A stretch of DNA of 64,000 bases from Pseudonocardia sp. DSM 110487. Its GTDB lineage: Bacteria; Actinomycetota; Actinomycetes; Mycobacteriales; Pseudonocardiaceae. Position numbers and translations under genes: made by a program. Below the pieces are notes generated by a model. It was not told the DNA's origin. It worked only from the letters and a program-made list of their open reading frames with translations, and did no database searches. Positions 1 through 8,134 of the stretch are shown one piece after another (positions within the stretch are counted from its first letter, which is position 1; every line of letters starts with the position of its first letter). Location: the NCBI RefSeq assembly GCF_019468565.1, contig NZ_CP080521.1:6944001-7008000 (forward strand), in the 5' to 3' direction.

Positions 1-223
1 TCCGCTGGGTGCGCCGGCGGACCGGCCTCGTACCGGGCGTACTCGGCCGGTTCGCCGGTGCGCCCCGCGGGAAGCTGGGCCGTCGAGATATGTGCAGGGC
101 TTCCGGTCGGGGGCACTTATACAGCTAAGCACGCCGTCGGTCACGTGCCCGCAACACGCCAGCCCTTGACCGGACCGGCCCACGTTGGGATCGTCAGCGT
201 TCGGACTATCTCCGGAGGGACCT
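1..223. other. left-edge intergenic region, no gene assigned
   Basis: No frame here gives a convincing protein. A TTGACC hexamer at 166-171 could be a -35 element for the nicX-nicE pair, but no good -10 follows at normal spacing. The frame of nicX is open upstream of the chosen GTG start, but that translation looks like random high-GC sequence. Confidence 0.4.
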
Positions 224-1255
224 GTGGACCAGAACCTGTTCAACGAGATCTGCCTGCAGCAGCTGACGCTGTCCGGGGTGCACGAGGGCGAGACGGTGGC
301 CGTCCTGACCCGCGGCGACGAGCGCGGCGAGTACGCGAACGCGTTCATGTGGGCGGCGCAGAAGCTGGGCGCGGCGACGTTCCACCTGCGGCTCCCCTCG
401 CCCGCGTCGGCGTCGGGCGCGTGGGCCGTCGGCGACTCCGGCCTGGCCGCCAACCCACTCGCGGTGGAGGCGCTCAAGCGCGCCGACATGCTCGTCGACT
501 GCACGTTCCTGCTGTTCAGCAAGGAGCAGTTCGAGATCCAGGGCGCCGGCACCCGCATCCTCACGGCCGTCGAACCGGCCCCGCTGCTCGCCCGGCTGAT
601 GCCCACCAAGGAGCTGCGGGAGCGCGTCGAGGTCGGCGCCGAGTTGCTCGCCAAGGCCCAGACCATGCGGATCACCAGCCCGCACGGCACCGACGTCACC
701 TACCGCCTCGGCGTCTACCCGACGATGAGCGAGTACGGCTACACCGACGAGCCCGGCCGCTGGGATCACTGGCCCGCCGCGTTCGTGTTCACCGGCGGCG
801 CCGACGACGGGGTCGACGGCAAGATCGTCCTCGCGCCCGGGGACGTGCTGCTGCCGTTCAACACCTACGTGCAGACCCCGGTGGAGTTCACCATCGAGGG
901 GGGCTTCATCCGCGACATCCGCGGCGGCCTGGATGCCGACCTGCTCTCGTCCTACATCACGAGCTTCGACGACCCGCGCGGCTACGGCATGAGCCACGTG
1001 GGCTGGGGCCTCGACGAGCGCGCCCACTGGCACGGCCTCACCCAGTTCGGCGGCGGCATGGGCATGGAGCTGCGCAGCTTCTACGGCAACGTCATGTTCT
1101 CCATCGGCCCGAACAACGAGCTCGGCGGCCCCAACGACACCCCCTGCCACTTCGACATCCCGATGCGCGGCAACTCCCTCTACCTCGACGACGAGCTCAT
1201 CGTCGACGCGGGCGAGCTGACCGTGCCGGAGATGCGTCCCGCGGGTAAGCGCTGA
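224..1255 (+). CDS. nicX: NicX-like 2,5-dihydroxypyridine 5,6-dioxygenase (M29-like fold)
   Basis: The 343-residue product resembles the NicX / leucyl aminopeptidase-like M29 family. NicX enzymes use non-haem iron to open the ring of 2,5-dihydroxypyridine, giving N-formylmaleamate in nicotinate degradation. The C-terminal half carries the characteristic run around GPNNELGG and the HFD motif that follows it. GTG 224 was chosen because GGAGGG at 214-219 precedes it and the family-like sequence begins there; an in-frame ATG at 185 is possible but unlikely. The maleate isomerase gene follows after 2 bases, which supports the pathway assignment. A general M29-type hydrolase cannot be excluded. Confidence 0.72.
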   Translation: MDQNLFNEICLQQLTLSGVHEGETVAVLTRGDERGEYANAFMWAAQKLGAATFHLRLPSPASASGAWAVGDSGLAANPLAVEALKRADMLVDCTFLLFSKEQFEIQGAGTRILTAVEPAPLLARLMPTKELRERVEVGAELLAKAQTMRITSPHGTDVTYRLGVYPTMSEYGYTDEPGRWDHWPAAFVFTGGADDGVDGKIVLAPGDVLLPFNTYVQTPVEFTIEGGFIRDIRGGLDADLLSSYITSFDDPRGYGMSHVGWGLDERAHWHGLTQFGGGMGMELRSFYGNVMFSIGPNNELGGPNDTPCHFDIPMRGNSLYLDDELIVDAGELTVPEMRPAGKR

Positions 1256-1257
1256 GC

Positions 1258-2004
1258 ATGGGCACGCACCACATCGGGATGATCGTCCCGAGCTCGAACC
1301 TCACGATGGAGACCGAGCTCCCCCGCATGCTCGCCGCCCGCGAGCGGGAGCTGCCCGAGGACCGGTTCGTCTTCCACTCGGCGCGGGCCCGGATGCAGCA
1401 CGTCACGCCGGAACAGCTGCGGGCCATGAACGCCCAGGCGGAGCGGGCGGCCACCGAGCTGGCGGACGCCCGTCCCGACGTGGTCGCCACCGCCTGCCTC
1501 GTCGCGATCATGGCGCAGGGCCCCGGCTACCACTGCACCGCCGAGGACACGATCACGGCCGCCCTGCGCGCCGAGGGCTCCGACGCACCGGTCGTGTCGA
1601 GCGCGGGCGCCCTGCTGTCGGGGATCGCGGCGCTCAGGGCCAGCAAGGTCGCGATCATCACCCCGTACCTGAAGCCGCTCACGGAGCTGGTGGTGGCCTA
1701 CCTCGAGGACGCGGGCGTCGAGGTGGTGGACGCCCTGTCGCTCGAGGTGCCCGACAACCTCGCCGTCGCCCGCCTCGACCCCGCCGACCTGCGCGAGCAC
1801 TGGAAGAAACTGAGCCTGGCTGGCGCCGATGCGCTCGTGCTCTCCGCGTGCGTGCAGATGCCGTCGCTGGCGTCGATCGCGCCGGTCGAGAACGAGGCCG
1901 GCATCCCGGTGCTGTCCGCGGCCACCGCCACAACCCACCGGATCCTCACGGAGCTGGGGTTGGAGCCGCGGGTACCGGACGCCGGCCGGCTGCTCGCCGC
2001 CTAA
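1258..2004 (+). CDS. nicE: maleate cis-trans isomerase
   Basis: This 248-residue protein belongs to the Asp/Glu racemase superfamily, maleate isomerase branch, which converts maleate to fumarate with two catalytic cysteines. The expected pair is visible: Cys80 in the VATAC segment and Cys198 in LSACVQMPS. The N terminus (IGMIVPSSN) is typical of the family. It starts 2 bases after the nicX stop, so the two are probably co-transcribed and catalyse an early and the last step of the maleamate pathway. The intermediate enzymes (N-formylmaleamate deformylase, maleamate amidase) are not in the window. Its 3' end overlaps the convergent Clp-N gene by 4 bases. Confidence 0.85.
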   Translation: MGTHHIGMIVPSSNLTMETELPRMLAARERELPEDRFVFHSARARMQHVTPEQLRAMNAQAERAATELADARPDVVATACLVAIMAQGPGYHCTAEDTITAALRAEGSDAPVVSSAGALLSGIAALRASKVAIITPYLKPLTELVVAYLEDAGVEVVDALSLEVPDNLAVARLDPADLREHWKKLSLAGADALVLSACVQMPSLASIAPVENEAGIPVLSAATATTHRILTELGLEPRVPDAGRLLAA

Positions 2005-2261
2005 CGGCTGCTCTCGTAGCTGTCCATGAACGACGACAGCTCGTCGCGCAGGGCGTCGAGGTCGAGATGGCGCCCGATCAGCTGGACCGGAACCGAACCG
2101 CCGTCGGCGAGCATCGCGAGGAACACGTGCTCGACACCGACGAAGTCGTGACCTCGGGAAGCCGCCTGCTGGGCGCTGTCGGCCAATATCCTCTTGAGCC
2201 GCGGGGTGCCCACCTCGGTGATGCGGCTGAAGTCGGGATTGTTCGTGCTCTCGAGATCCAC
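2001..2261 (-). CDS. small single Clp-N-domain protein
   Basis: This 86-residue protein resembles one Clp amino-terminal repeat, with the VGVEHVFLAMLADG signature at about residues 41-54. Such repeats form the adaptor- and substrate-docking domain of ClpA/ClpC unfoldases; stand-alone versions lack AAA modules and their role is poorly known. It ends inside the last codons of the convergent nicE. It is one of three Clp-N proteins in this window, and a HAD phosphatase separates it from the second. A role in modulating the Clp protease is inference. Confidence 0.65.
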   Translation of the reverse strand: MDLESTNNPDFSRITEVGTPRLKRILADSAQQAASRGHDFVGVEHVFLAMLADGGSVPVQLIGRHLDLDALRDELSSFMDSYESSR

Positions 2262-2278
2262 GGCGGGACGCTACCGCG

Positions 2279-2839
2279 TCAGGTGCGGCCCTTGTCCTGC
2301 TGCGCGCTGCGCAGCGTCGACGAGTGGGGGAGCCAGGTGGCCAGCTCGACCGGCCAACCGTCCGCAGCGAGCACGGCCACGACCGCGGGATCGTCATCCA
2401 GCACGGAGACGACGTCACGGGTGCGCGACAGGCGGCGGAGCTCGGAACGCTTGAGGTAGCGCGCCGGCCGGTCGTCGTCGTCCGCGCGCATCAGCAAGGG
2501 ACCGGTGGGCAGGTCGTGCCGGGCGAGCCACCGTTCGGTGAGGCGGCGCGTGCGCTCCGGCCGGCCGGTCAGGTAGATGACGTCGTGGTCGACGAGCGCG
2601 TCCCGCAGCCGCTGCGCGCCTTCCTCCAGCACCGGGTCGCGCCCTGCGGCCTGGAAGAAGCGCTCCCACCGCTGCGGATGCGCCTCGATGTGGTGCAGCC
2701 GGTGCCGAACGTCGGCGAGCACGCCGTCTATGTCGAAGACGGCCAGCGGCCGCGGGTCGGGTGAAGGGACGGGGAGCGCGGTCAACGGCGAGCTGCCGGT
2801 GCGGCGGCGGGAACTCTCACGATCACCAGTATCACCCAC
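2279..2839 (-). CDS. HAD-superfamily phosphatase (polynucleotide 3'-phosphatase-like)
   Basis: The 186-residue product has the HAD nucleophile motif FDIDGVLAD near residues 35-43, the motif II region LTGRPE, and a late acidic VLDDDP motif. The family hydrolyses phosphomonoesters or nucleotides. The arrangement resembles small HAD domains similar to those attached to polynucleotide kinases, but no kinase domain is present. The first ~30 residues are low-complexity, so the real start could be a later codon. It sits 17 bases from one Clp-N gene and is divergent from another. Confidence 0.68.
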   Translation of the reverse strand: MGDTGDRESSRRRTGSSPLTALPVPSPDPRPLAVFDIDGVLADVRHRLHHIEAHPQRWERFFQAAGRDPVLEEGAQRLRDALVDHDVIYLTGRPERTRRLTERWLARHDLPTGPLLMRADDDDRPARYLKRSELRRLSRTRDVVSVLDDDPAVVAVLAADGWPVELATWLPHSSTLRSAQQDKGRT

Positions 2840-2879
2840 CCAGCCTGCGCGAAGCCGCGATCCGGACCACGATGGCCCT

Positions 2880-3584
2880 GTGGCGACCGAAGATCCCGTA
2901 CCGCTGCAACCGACGCCCGGCTACCGCGACGCGCTCCGGCACGCCGAACGCCGGGCCCGACGGCACGGCCACCACCACCTCGGGGTCGAGCACCTGCTGC
3001 TCGGCATCCTCGACGGCGAGCAGTCCGTGGCCACCGACGTGCTGGCGAAGTACGTCGACCTGCCCGAGCTGCAGAAGGCGACGGAACGCGCACTCGCATC
3101 CGAGAGCTACCACCGGCTGCCGCACCCCCGGCAGGGCGAGGACGCGCGTGCCGAGAGCACGCCGGTCACCCTCGTCCGCGGCGACGAGCGGCAGCAGGCG
3201 GTGATCCACTGGGCGTGGCAGGGCCGCAGCGGACCGTCGGATCTGTACCGGGCGCAGCTGGACTGGTCGGGCGAGCCGATCGACGTCGGCGCGGGCGACA
3301 TGTTCGAGGCCCTCGTGCGGATCCGCGAGCAGCTCGAACCTCAGGGCTGGCTGGTGGCGGTGCAGGGGTCGCGCGTCGACACCTACCCGAGCGGCATGCA
3401 GCGCGACATGGGCGGCGGCTTGAGCGTCTACGTCATCCGCATCGGCGAGCCGGTGCGGATGGACGACGTCGTCGACACGTTCGCCGAGGCCGACCCGGGC
3501 CTGCTCGCCACGGTCGACGCCCAGCGCCGGCACGCCGCGGACTGGAAGCGTTCGATCCAGGACGGCGTGGGACAGGGGCGCTAG
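2880..3584 (+). CDS. Clp-N-domain protein with extra C-terminal domain
   Basis: The 234-residue product begins with a Clp amino-terminal repeat (HHHLGVEHLLLGILDGE, about residues 29-45), followed by about 130 residues of mixed alpha/beta character that I do not recognise. GTG 2880 was chosen as the first in-frame start that keeps the Clp-N domain intact; upstream in-frame codons overlap the divergent HAD gene. No AAA module or catalytic residues are visible. It may act as an adaptor or a stress-linked accessory of the Clp system (inference). Confidence 0.6.
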   Translation: MATEDPVPLQPTPGYRDALRHAERRARRHGHHHLGVEHLLLGILDGEQSVATDVLAKYVDLPELQKATERALASESYHRLPHPRQGEDARAESTPVTLVRGDERQQAVIHWAWQGRSGPSDLYRAQLDWSGEPIDVGAGDMFEALVRIREQLEPQGWLVAVQGSRVDTYPSGMQRDMGGGLSVYVIRIGEPVRMDDVVDTFAEADPGLLATVDAQRRHAADWKRSIQDGVGQGR

Positions 3585-3590
3585 TGTCCC

Positions 3591-3603
3591 GAATCATTGA
3601 TTC
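3591..3603. repeat. 13-bp AT-rich palindrome after the Clp-N gene
   Basis: GAATCATTGATTC is a perfect 6-1-6 inverted repeat lying 6 bases after a stop codon, in a locally AT-rich patch of an otherwise very GC-rich window. It may be an operator, a recombination scar or the end of a degraded mobile element. No function can be assigned. Confidence 0.4.
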
Positions 3604-3723
3604 GCAGCATAATTCTGGCCGGGCCGGTGGAGGCGCTGGTGGAGTCGCGGCGGCTGGATCTACAACCCGGACACACCGGTTCTCGGCTCACGCGACAGGT
3701 CGACGGGTCGCGTGGAGCGACAC

Positions 3724-3754
3724 GGGGCGCGCGAGCCCAAACCGGGTGCGCCCC
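3724..3754 (-). terminator. putative hairpin terminator downstream of rip1
   Basis: GGGGCGC (3724-3730) and GCGCCCC (3748-3754) form a perfect 7-bp stem with a 17-base loop that also holds a CCC/GGG pair. It lies 10 bases beyond the rip1 stop codon. There is no U tract, as is usual for actinobacterial hairpin terminators. It could also serve the convergent Clp-N gene. Confidence 0.5.
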
Positions 3755-3763
3755 GAAGCCGGC

Positions 3764-5059
3764 TCAGAACGGCAGCTGGATCGGATTGACGACATCCGCG
3801 ACCAGCAGGATCGCGCTCCACCCGATGAACAACAGCGCCACCACGTAGGCGATCGGTAGCAGCTTGGCCGAGTCCACCGGTCCGGGGTCGGGCTTGCCGC
3901 GCAGCCGCGCGATGCGCTTCTTCACCGCCTCCCACACCGCAGGGAAAATCTGCCCACCGTCGAGCGGGGGCAGCGGCAGCATGTTGAACAGGAAGAGCGA
4001 GATGTTCACCAGCGCCAGCAGGTTGAGCAGGAACAGCACCTGCTGCGTCGCGGTGAACGCCTCGGAGGCCAGGAACTCGCCCCCGATCCGGGACACGCCC
4101 ACGATGCCAACCGGGCCGTCCTGGTCGCGTTCGGAGCCGAGGAAGGCCGAGCCGAACAGGTTCGGCAGCCGCTCGGGCAGGTTGACGATGGCCTGGGCGG
4201 TGCGGACGATGACGTCACCGACCGCCACGACCACGGCAGCCGGGCCCTGTCGCGCGATGGTCGGCACTGGTGTGACGCCGAGGAAGCTCACGTCCACGAC
4301 GCGCTCCGGGTCGTCCAGGTCCTGGGCCTGGGTGCGGATCAGGGTGGGGGTGAGGTCGAGCCGCTGCTCGCCGCGTTCCACCGTGATGGTCACCGTGCCG
4401 GAGGACGCGCGAATGACCTCTTGCAGGGAGCGCCAGTCGTTCTCGGCCACCGGCGCGCCGTCGAAGGCGACGATCTTGTCGCCCGGCAGGAGGCCCGCCG
4501 CCGCGGCCGGGCTCGGCGGGGCGTCCGCCGGGCACTGCTCGGTCTGCGGCGCCGTGGCGGGCAGGACGCATTGGCTGACCGTCGAGATCGTGGTGCTGCT
4601 GGTCGGGACGCCGATCGCCATGATCGCGATCGCGAACAGGATGACGGCGAGGATCAGGTTCTGGAACGGCCCCGCCGCCATCACGATGATCCTCTTCCAG
4701 GGCGCGCGGGTGTAGAACTGCCGGTGCGCGTCCTCCGGCATGACGTCCATGGCCGACTGCTGCCGGGCGTCGTCGATGAGGCCCTGGAACGGGCCGGTGC
4801 GGCGGCTGCGGCCCAGCGTCTGCCCCTTTGCGGGCGGGAGCATGCCGATCATGCGGACGTAGCCGCCGAGCGGGATCATCTTGACCCCGAACTCGGTTTC
4901 GCCGACCTTGCGCGACCAGACCGTCTTGCCGAACCCGACGAAGAACTCCGGCACCTTGATGCCGAACTTGCGCGCCGCGAGGTAGTGGCCGAGCTCGTGC
5001 CAGGCCACCGAGATCATGATCCCGGCGAAGAGCAGCAGGATCCCGAGCACGAACATCAT
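3764..5059 (-). CDS. rip1: RIP metalloprotease, site-2 protease (Rip1/RseP family)
   Basis: This is a 431-residue intramembrane zinc protease that cuts anti-sigma factors and other membrane proteins within the bilayer. The zinc motif HELGH is at residues 21-25 in the first membrane segment, a PDZ domain lies at about 185-240, and the third metal ligand sits in LPLPPLDGG (361-369, Asp367). A C-terminal membrane helix is present. The length matches mycobacterial Rip1 (about 400). Its start overlaps the dxr stop by 4 bases (ATGA). In most actinobacteria ispG follows, but here a hairpin and an unrelated convergent gene do. Confidence 0.93.
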   Translation of the reverse strand: MMFVLGILLLFAGIMISVAWHELGHYLAARKFGIKVPEFFVGFGKTVWSRKVGETEFGVKMIPLGGYVRMIGMLPPAKGQTLGRSRRTGPFQGLIDDARQQSAMDVMPEDAHRQFYTRAPWKRIIVMAAGPFQNLILAVILFAIAIMAIGVPTSSTTISTVSQCVLPATAPQTEQCPADAPPSPAAAAGLLPGDKIVAFDGAPVAENDWRSLQEVIRASSGTVTITVERGEQRLDLTPTLIRTQAQDLDDPERVVDVSFLGVTPVPTIARQGPAAVVVAVGDVIVRTAQAIVNLPERLPNLFGSAFLGSERDQDGPVGIVGVSRIGGEFLASEAFTATQQVLFLLNLLALVNISLFLFNMLPLPPLDGGQIFPAVWEAVKKRIARLRGKPDPGPVDSAKLLPIAYVVALLFIGWSAILLVADVVNPIQLPF

Positions 5060-6231
5060 GAGAGAGTCGCCTTCCTCGACGCGGCGAGCTCACCCGCGCG
5101 CGCCCGCGCCCAGTCCTCCGCTGCCAGCACGTCCGCCACGGTAGCGGGATCCGCGGTCCAGCCGTCGGCCGCGTCGAGCACGCGCTCCAGCAGGTCGCAG
5201 ATCCCCAGGAACGGCAGCGCACCGGCCACGAACGCGGCCACGGCCGTCTCGTTCGCCGCGTTCAGCACGGCGGGGATGCATCCACCTGCCGTGCCCGCGG
5301 CGCGGGCCAACCGCACCCCCGGGAGCGCGTCGTCGTCGAGCGGCTCGAACGTCCAGCTCTGCGCGGTGTCCCAGCGGCAGGGCCGGGCCGCCCCCGCGAG
5401 CCGGTCCGGCCACGCGAGCGCCAGCGCGATGGGCAGCTTCATGTCGGGTGGGCTGGCCTGCGCGATGGTCGAGCCGTCGACGAAGGTCACCATCGAGTGC
5501 ACGATCGACTGCGGGTGCACCACCACGTCGATCCGCTCGTACGGCACCCCGAACAGCAGGTGCGCCTCGATGACCTCGAGCCCCTTGTTGATCAAGGTGG
5601 CCGAGTTGATCGTGATGACCGGGCCCATGTCCCACGTCGGGTGCGCGAGCGCCTCCGCCACCGTGACGTCCGCGAGCTCGACCCTGCGGCGACCGCGGAA
5701 GGGGCCGCCGGACGCCGTCAGCACCAGCCGCTCCACCTCATCGGCCCGTCCCCCGCGAAGGCATTGCGCCAGCGCGGAGTGCTCGGAGTCGACCGGCACG
5801 ATCTGCCCCGGCGCGGCCGCACCCGTGACCAGCGGTCCGCCGGCCACCAGCGACTCCTTGTTCGCGAGCGCGAGCGTGGCGCCGGACGCGAGCGCGGCGA
5901 GCGTCGGCCCGAGCCCCACCGAGCCGGTGATGCCGTTGAGCACGGTGTCGGCGCCCGCGGTGGCGGTGAGCTCGGTGGCCGCCTCGGGCCCGGCCAACAC
6001 CTCGACGCCCGGCAGCCGCTCCCGCAGCTCGGCGGCCTTGCCGGGGTCCGACACCGCGAGCCGGGGCACGCGGTGCTGCACGGCCTGCCGTACCAACAGG
6101 TCGGTGTCGCGGCCGCCCGCCGCGAGACCCGCGACCGTGAACCGGCCGGGGTGTGCGGCGACGACGTCGAGTGCCTGCGTGCCGACGGATCCGGTGGAAC
6201 CCAGCACGACGGCGGAGCGTGTGGTCATCAC
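5056..6231 (-). CDS. dxr: 1-deoxy-D-xylulose 5-phosphate reductoisomerase
   Basis: This 391-residue enzyme commits the MEP pathway to isoprenoids by converting DXP to 2-C-methyl-D-erythritol 4-phosphate with NADPH and a divalent metal. Visible marks are the N-terminal Rossmann motif VLGSTGSVG (residues 10-18), the LANKESLV substrate/NADPH loop, the conserved SEHSA metal and substrate region and the conserved KLPI segment near the active site. It is translationally coupled to rip1 by a 4-base overlap. The upstream side faces the divergent DUF2631 gene. Confidence 0.95.
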   Translation of the reverse strand: MMTTRSAVVLGSTGSVGTQALDVVAAHPGRFTVAGLAAGGRDTDLLVRQAVQHRVPRLAVSDPGKAAELRERLPGVEVLAGPEAATELTATAGADTVLNGITGSVGLGPTLAALASGATLALANKESLVAGGPLVTGAAAPGQIVPVDSEHSALAQCLRGGRADEVERLVLTASGGPFRGRRRVELADVTVAEALAHPTWDMGPVITINSATLINKGLEVIEAHLLFGVPYERIDVVVHPQSIVHSMVTFVDGSTIAQASPPDMKLPIALALAWPDRLAGAARPCRWDTAQSWTFEPLDDDALPGVRLARAAGTAGGCIPAVLNAANETAVAAFVAGALPFLGICDLLERVLDAADGWTADPATVADVLAAEDWARARAGELAASRKATLS

Positions 6232-6295
6232 CGCCCATCATCCCCGCCGCCGTGTTGTGCGACGATGAGGCCCACATCCCGGATCTGGAGGACAG

Positions 6296-6556
6296 GTGGC
6301 ACGGAACTCCCGAGAGCTGGCACAGCGTCCCGCGGTCGACCCGCGGGACGAGCCGTCGGCGGAGTGGGGCTGGCACGGCGGCTTCCCCCGCGGCATGGTC
6401 ATCGCCGGCTGGGTCAGTGTCTTCATCCTGCTGGTCATGAACCTCGGCAACCACCAGGGACGCACCGAGAACGTGTGGCTCACCGGGCTCGCGATCGTCA
6501 TGGCGATCGGGCTCGTGCTGCACTCGGTCCGGAAGCGCACCGCCTGGCGGCGCTAG
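6296..6556 (+). CDS. DUF2631 small membrane protein
   Basis: This 86-residue protein has two hydrophobic segments (about residues 34-47 and 60-77) and a basic C terminus (RKRTAWRR), and belongs to the actinobacterial DUF2631 family. GTG 6296 is supported by GGAGGA at 6287-6292. The gene is divergent from dxr, a placement seen in related genomes. The function of the family is unknown. Confidence 0.75.
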   Translation: MARNSRELAQRPAVDPRDEPSAEWGWHGGFPRGMVIAGWVSVFILLVMNLGNHQGRTENVWLTGLAIVMAIGLVLHSVRKRTAWRR

Positions 6557-6569
6557 GGGGCACTAGACC

Positions 6570-7538
6570 ATGGCGGGCTCCGCCATCGAGCTGGAGGTCG
6601 GCGACCGCGTCGTCCGCCTCTCCAACCCCGACCGGGTGTACTTCCCGGCGCGCGGGGAGACCAAGCTCGACCTGGCGAAGTACTACCTCGCCGTGTCCGA
6701 CGGCATCGTGCGCGCGCTGCGCGACCGCCCGTGCATGCTGCACCGCTTCCCCACCGGCGTCACCGGCGAGAAGGTGCACCAGAAGCGGCTGCCCAAAGGG
6801 GCACCCGACTGGGTGCAGACCGTACGCATCCACTTCCCCCGCTGGAACCGCACCGCCGACGAGCTGTGCGTGCAGCACCCGGCCGACGTGGTGTGGGCGG
6901 TGCAGATGTCCACGGTCGAGTTCCACCCGTGGAACTCGCGGCGGTTCGACACCGAGAAGCCCGACGAGTGGCGCATCGACCTCGACCCGATGCCCGAGGC
7001 CGGCTACGCCGACGTGCGCCGCGTCGCGCACGTCGCCCACGAGGTGCTCGACGAGCTGGGCGCCACCGGCTGGCCGAAGACATCGGGCGGCAAGGGCATG
7101 CACGTGTACGTGCGGATCCCGCCCGACCACGGCTTCGCCGACGTCCGCCGCGCCGCCCACGCGTTCGCCCGCGAGGTCGCCCGCCGCTGCGACCTGGTCG
7201 ACCTGACGTGGTGGCGCAAGGACCGCGACCCCAAGTCGGTCTTCGTCGACTACAACCAGAACACCCGCGACCACACCATCCGCTGCGCGTACTCCGTGCG
7301 CGGCGTCCCCGAGGCGGTGGTCTCCACCCCGATCCGCTGGGACGAGGTCGACGACGCCGACCCGCGCGACTTCACCATCGCCACCGTCCCGGCCCGCTTC
7401 GCCGAGCTCGGCGACCTGCACGCCGGCATCGACGACGCCGTCTTCCTCATCGACGAGCTCCTCGAGTGGGCCGACCGCGACGCCCGCGAGGGCGAGGCCC
7501 CGCCCGAGGACGAGGAAGCCCAGGACCTCGACGCCTGA
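6570..7538 (+). CDS. stand-alone LigD-type primase-polymerase (PrimPolC-like)
   Basis: The 322-residue product is an archaeo-eukaryotic-primase-type polymerase domain of the LigD PolDom family. It has catalytic aspartates D137 and D139 in IDLDP, the SGGKGMHVYV motif with His178, and the late FVDYNQN motif. There is no ligase or 3'-phosphoesterase domain. In mycobacteria a similar protein (PrimPolC) is encoded beside LigC, and the pair acts in gap-filling excision repair. Here LigC lies about 9.3 kb away on the same strand. It fills short gaps with a preference for ribonucleotides (family knowledge). The C terminus is acidic. Confidence 0.85.
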   Translation: MAGSAIELEVGDRVVRLSNPDRVYFPARGETKLDLAKYYLAVSDGIVRALRDRPCMLHRFPTGVTGEKVHQKRLPKGAPDWVQTVRIHFPRWNRTADELCVQHPADVVWAVQMSTVEFHPWNSRRFDTEKPDEWRIDLDPMPEAGYADVRRVAHVAHEVLDELGATGWPKTSGGKGMHVYVRIPPDHGFADVRRAAHAFAREVARRCDLVDLTWWRKDRDPKSVFVDYNQNTRDHTIRCAYSVRGVPEAVVSTPIRWDEVDDADPRDFTIATVPARFAELGDLHAGIDDAVFLIDELLEWADRDAREGEAPPEDEEAQDLDA

Positions 7539-7554
7539 CCCGTGTGCCCGACGC

Positions 7555-7622
7555 TCACACACCAATTGCCGCGCTGATACACCGACTGCAGTTGATGCCT
7601 GAGCGCGGAAGTCGGTGTGTGA
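7555..7622. repeat. nested intergenic inverted repeats
   Basis: Two perfect 9-bp inverted repeats are nested. The outer pair is TCACACACC (7555-7563) with GGTGTGTGA (7614-7622). The inner pair is ACACCGACT (7579-7587) with AGTCGGTGT (7610-7618), leaving a 22-base loop. The right arms share bases, so the two stems would be alternative structures. The site begins 16 bases after the primase-polymerase stop and may end that transcript. Confidence 0.5.
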
Positions 7623-7634
7623 TCTCAGACCGCG

Positions 7635-7669
7635 GATTTGCGCAAGTCTCGCTACGCAGATTTGCGTAG
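7635..7669. repeat. GATTTGCG direct repeat with a palindrome
   Basis: GATTTGCG occurs twice, 24 bp apart. The first copy contains the 8-bp palindrome TTGCGCAA (7638-7645). The second lies in CTACGCA-GATT-TGCGTAG, a 7-4-7 inverted repeat at 7652-7669. It precedes the membrane-protein gene at 7720 and could be a regulator site or part of a dispersed intergenic repeat. Confidence 0.4.
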
Positions 7670-7719
7670 GTTCGAGTTGAGCTGATGCCGATCCCGGCCA
7701 TGCGACGGATGATCGAGCC

Positions 7720-8121
7720 ATGACTGATGAAACTGGTCGGCACCGGAGGTGGGTGGTCGCAACCTGCGTTGCCCTGGTACTGGCGGCGGTCGGCGATGCC
7801 GGTCCGGAAATCGTCGAATCCGGCAGCCTGGTGGCCGGCTACGACGGGCCGGGCCCCCTGATCTACCTCGGGTTCGCTGCGATCGTCGCGACGGTGCCGT
7901 GGCGTTTCACCCCGCTGCTGGCAGTGGCGATGTCCGCGTTCTTCCTCTTCGGCGGGTTCGCCGATGCGGACTTCACCAACCGACTCACCGCTCCGACGGG
8001 GGTCGCGTCCGTCGCCGCCTGGCTGCAGATGCTCAGTTTCGCGGCGGCGATCGTCTGCGGGACGGCGGCCGTGCTCCGGAGAGGAGCCGGATCGGCCGCC
8101 GGCACCGTTCGACAGCAGTGA
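7720..8121 (+). CDS. small integral membrane protein
   Basis: This 133-residue protein has about four hydrophobic segments (roughly residues 11-26, 45-61, 64-77 and 97-118) and a basic C terminus. I do not recognise a family. It is followed 13 bases later by a second small membrane protein of the same general plan, so the two probably form an operon and perhaps a complex. The function is unknown. Confidence 0.6.
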   Translation: MTDETGRHRRWVVATCVALVLAAVGDAGPEIVESGSLVAGYDGPGPLIYLGFAAIVATVPWRFTPLLAVAMSAFFLFGGFADADFTNRLTAPTGVASVAAWLQMLSFAAAIVCGTAAVLRRGAGSAAGTVRQQ

Positions 8122-8134
8122 GGGGAGAATGGTG

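Noticed and set aside
166..194. Sigma-70-like promoter for nicX
   Set aside because: TTGACC is present but no -10 hexamer is found at 16-18 bases, so it is mentioned only as a possibility.
206..1150. 314-codon minus-strand open frame opposite nicX
   Set aside because: It is low-complexity antisense of a conserved enzyme with no family match.
6570..7538. Full LigD (polymerase plus ligase) protein
   Set aside because: The frame ends after the polymerase domain, and neither ligase nor phosphoesterase motifs follow.
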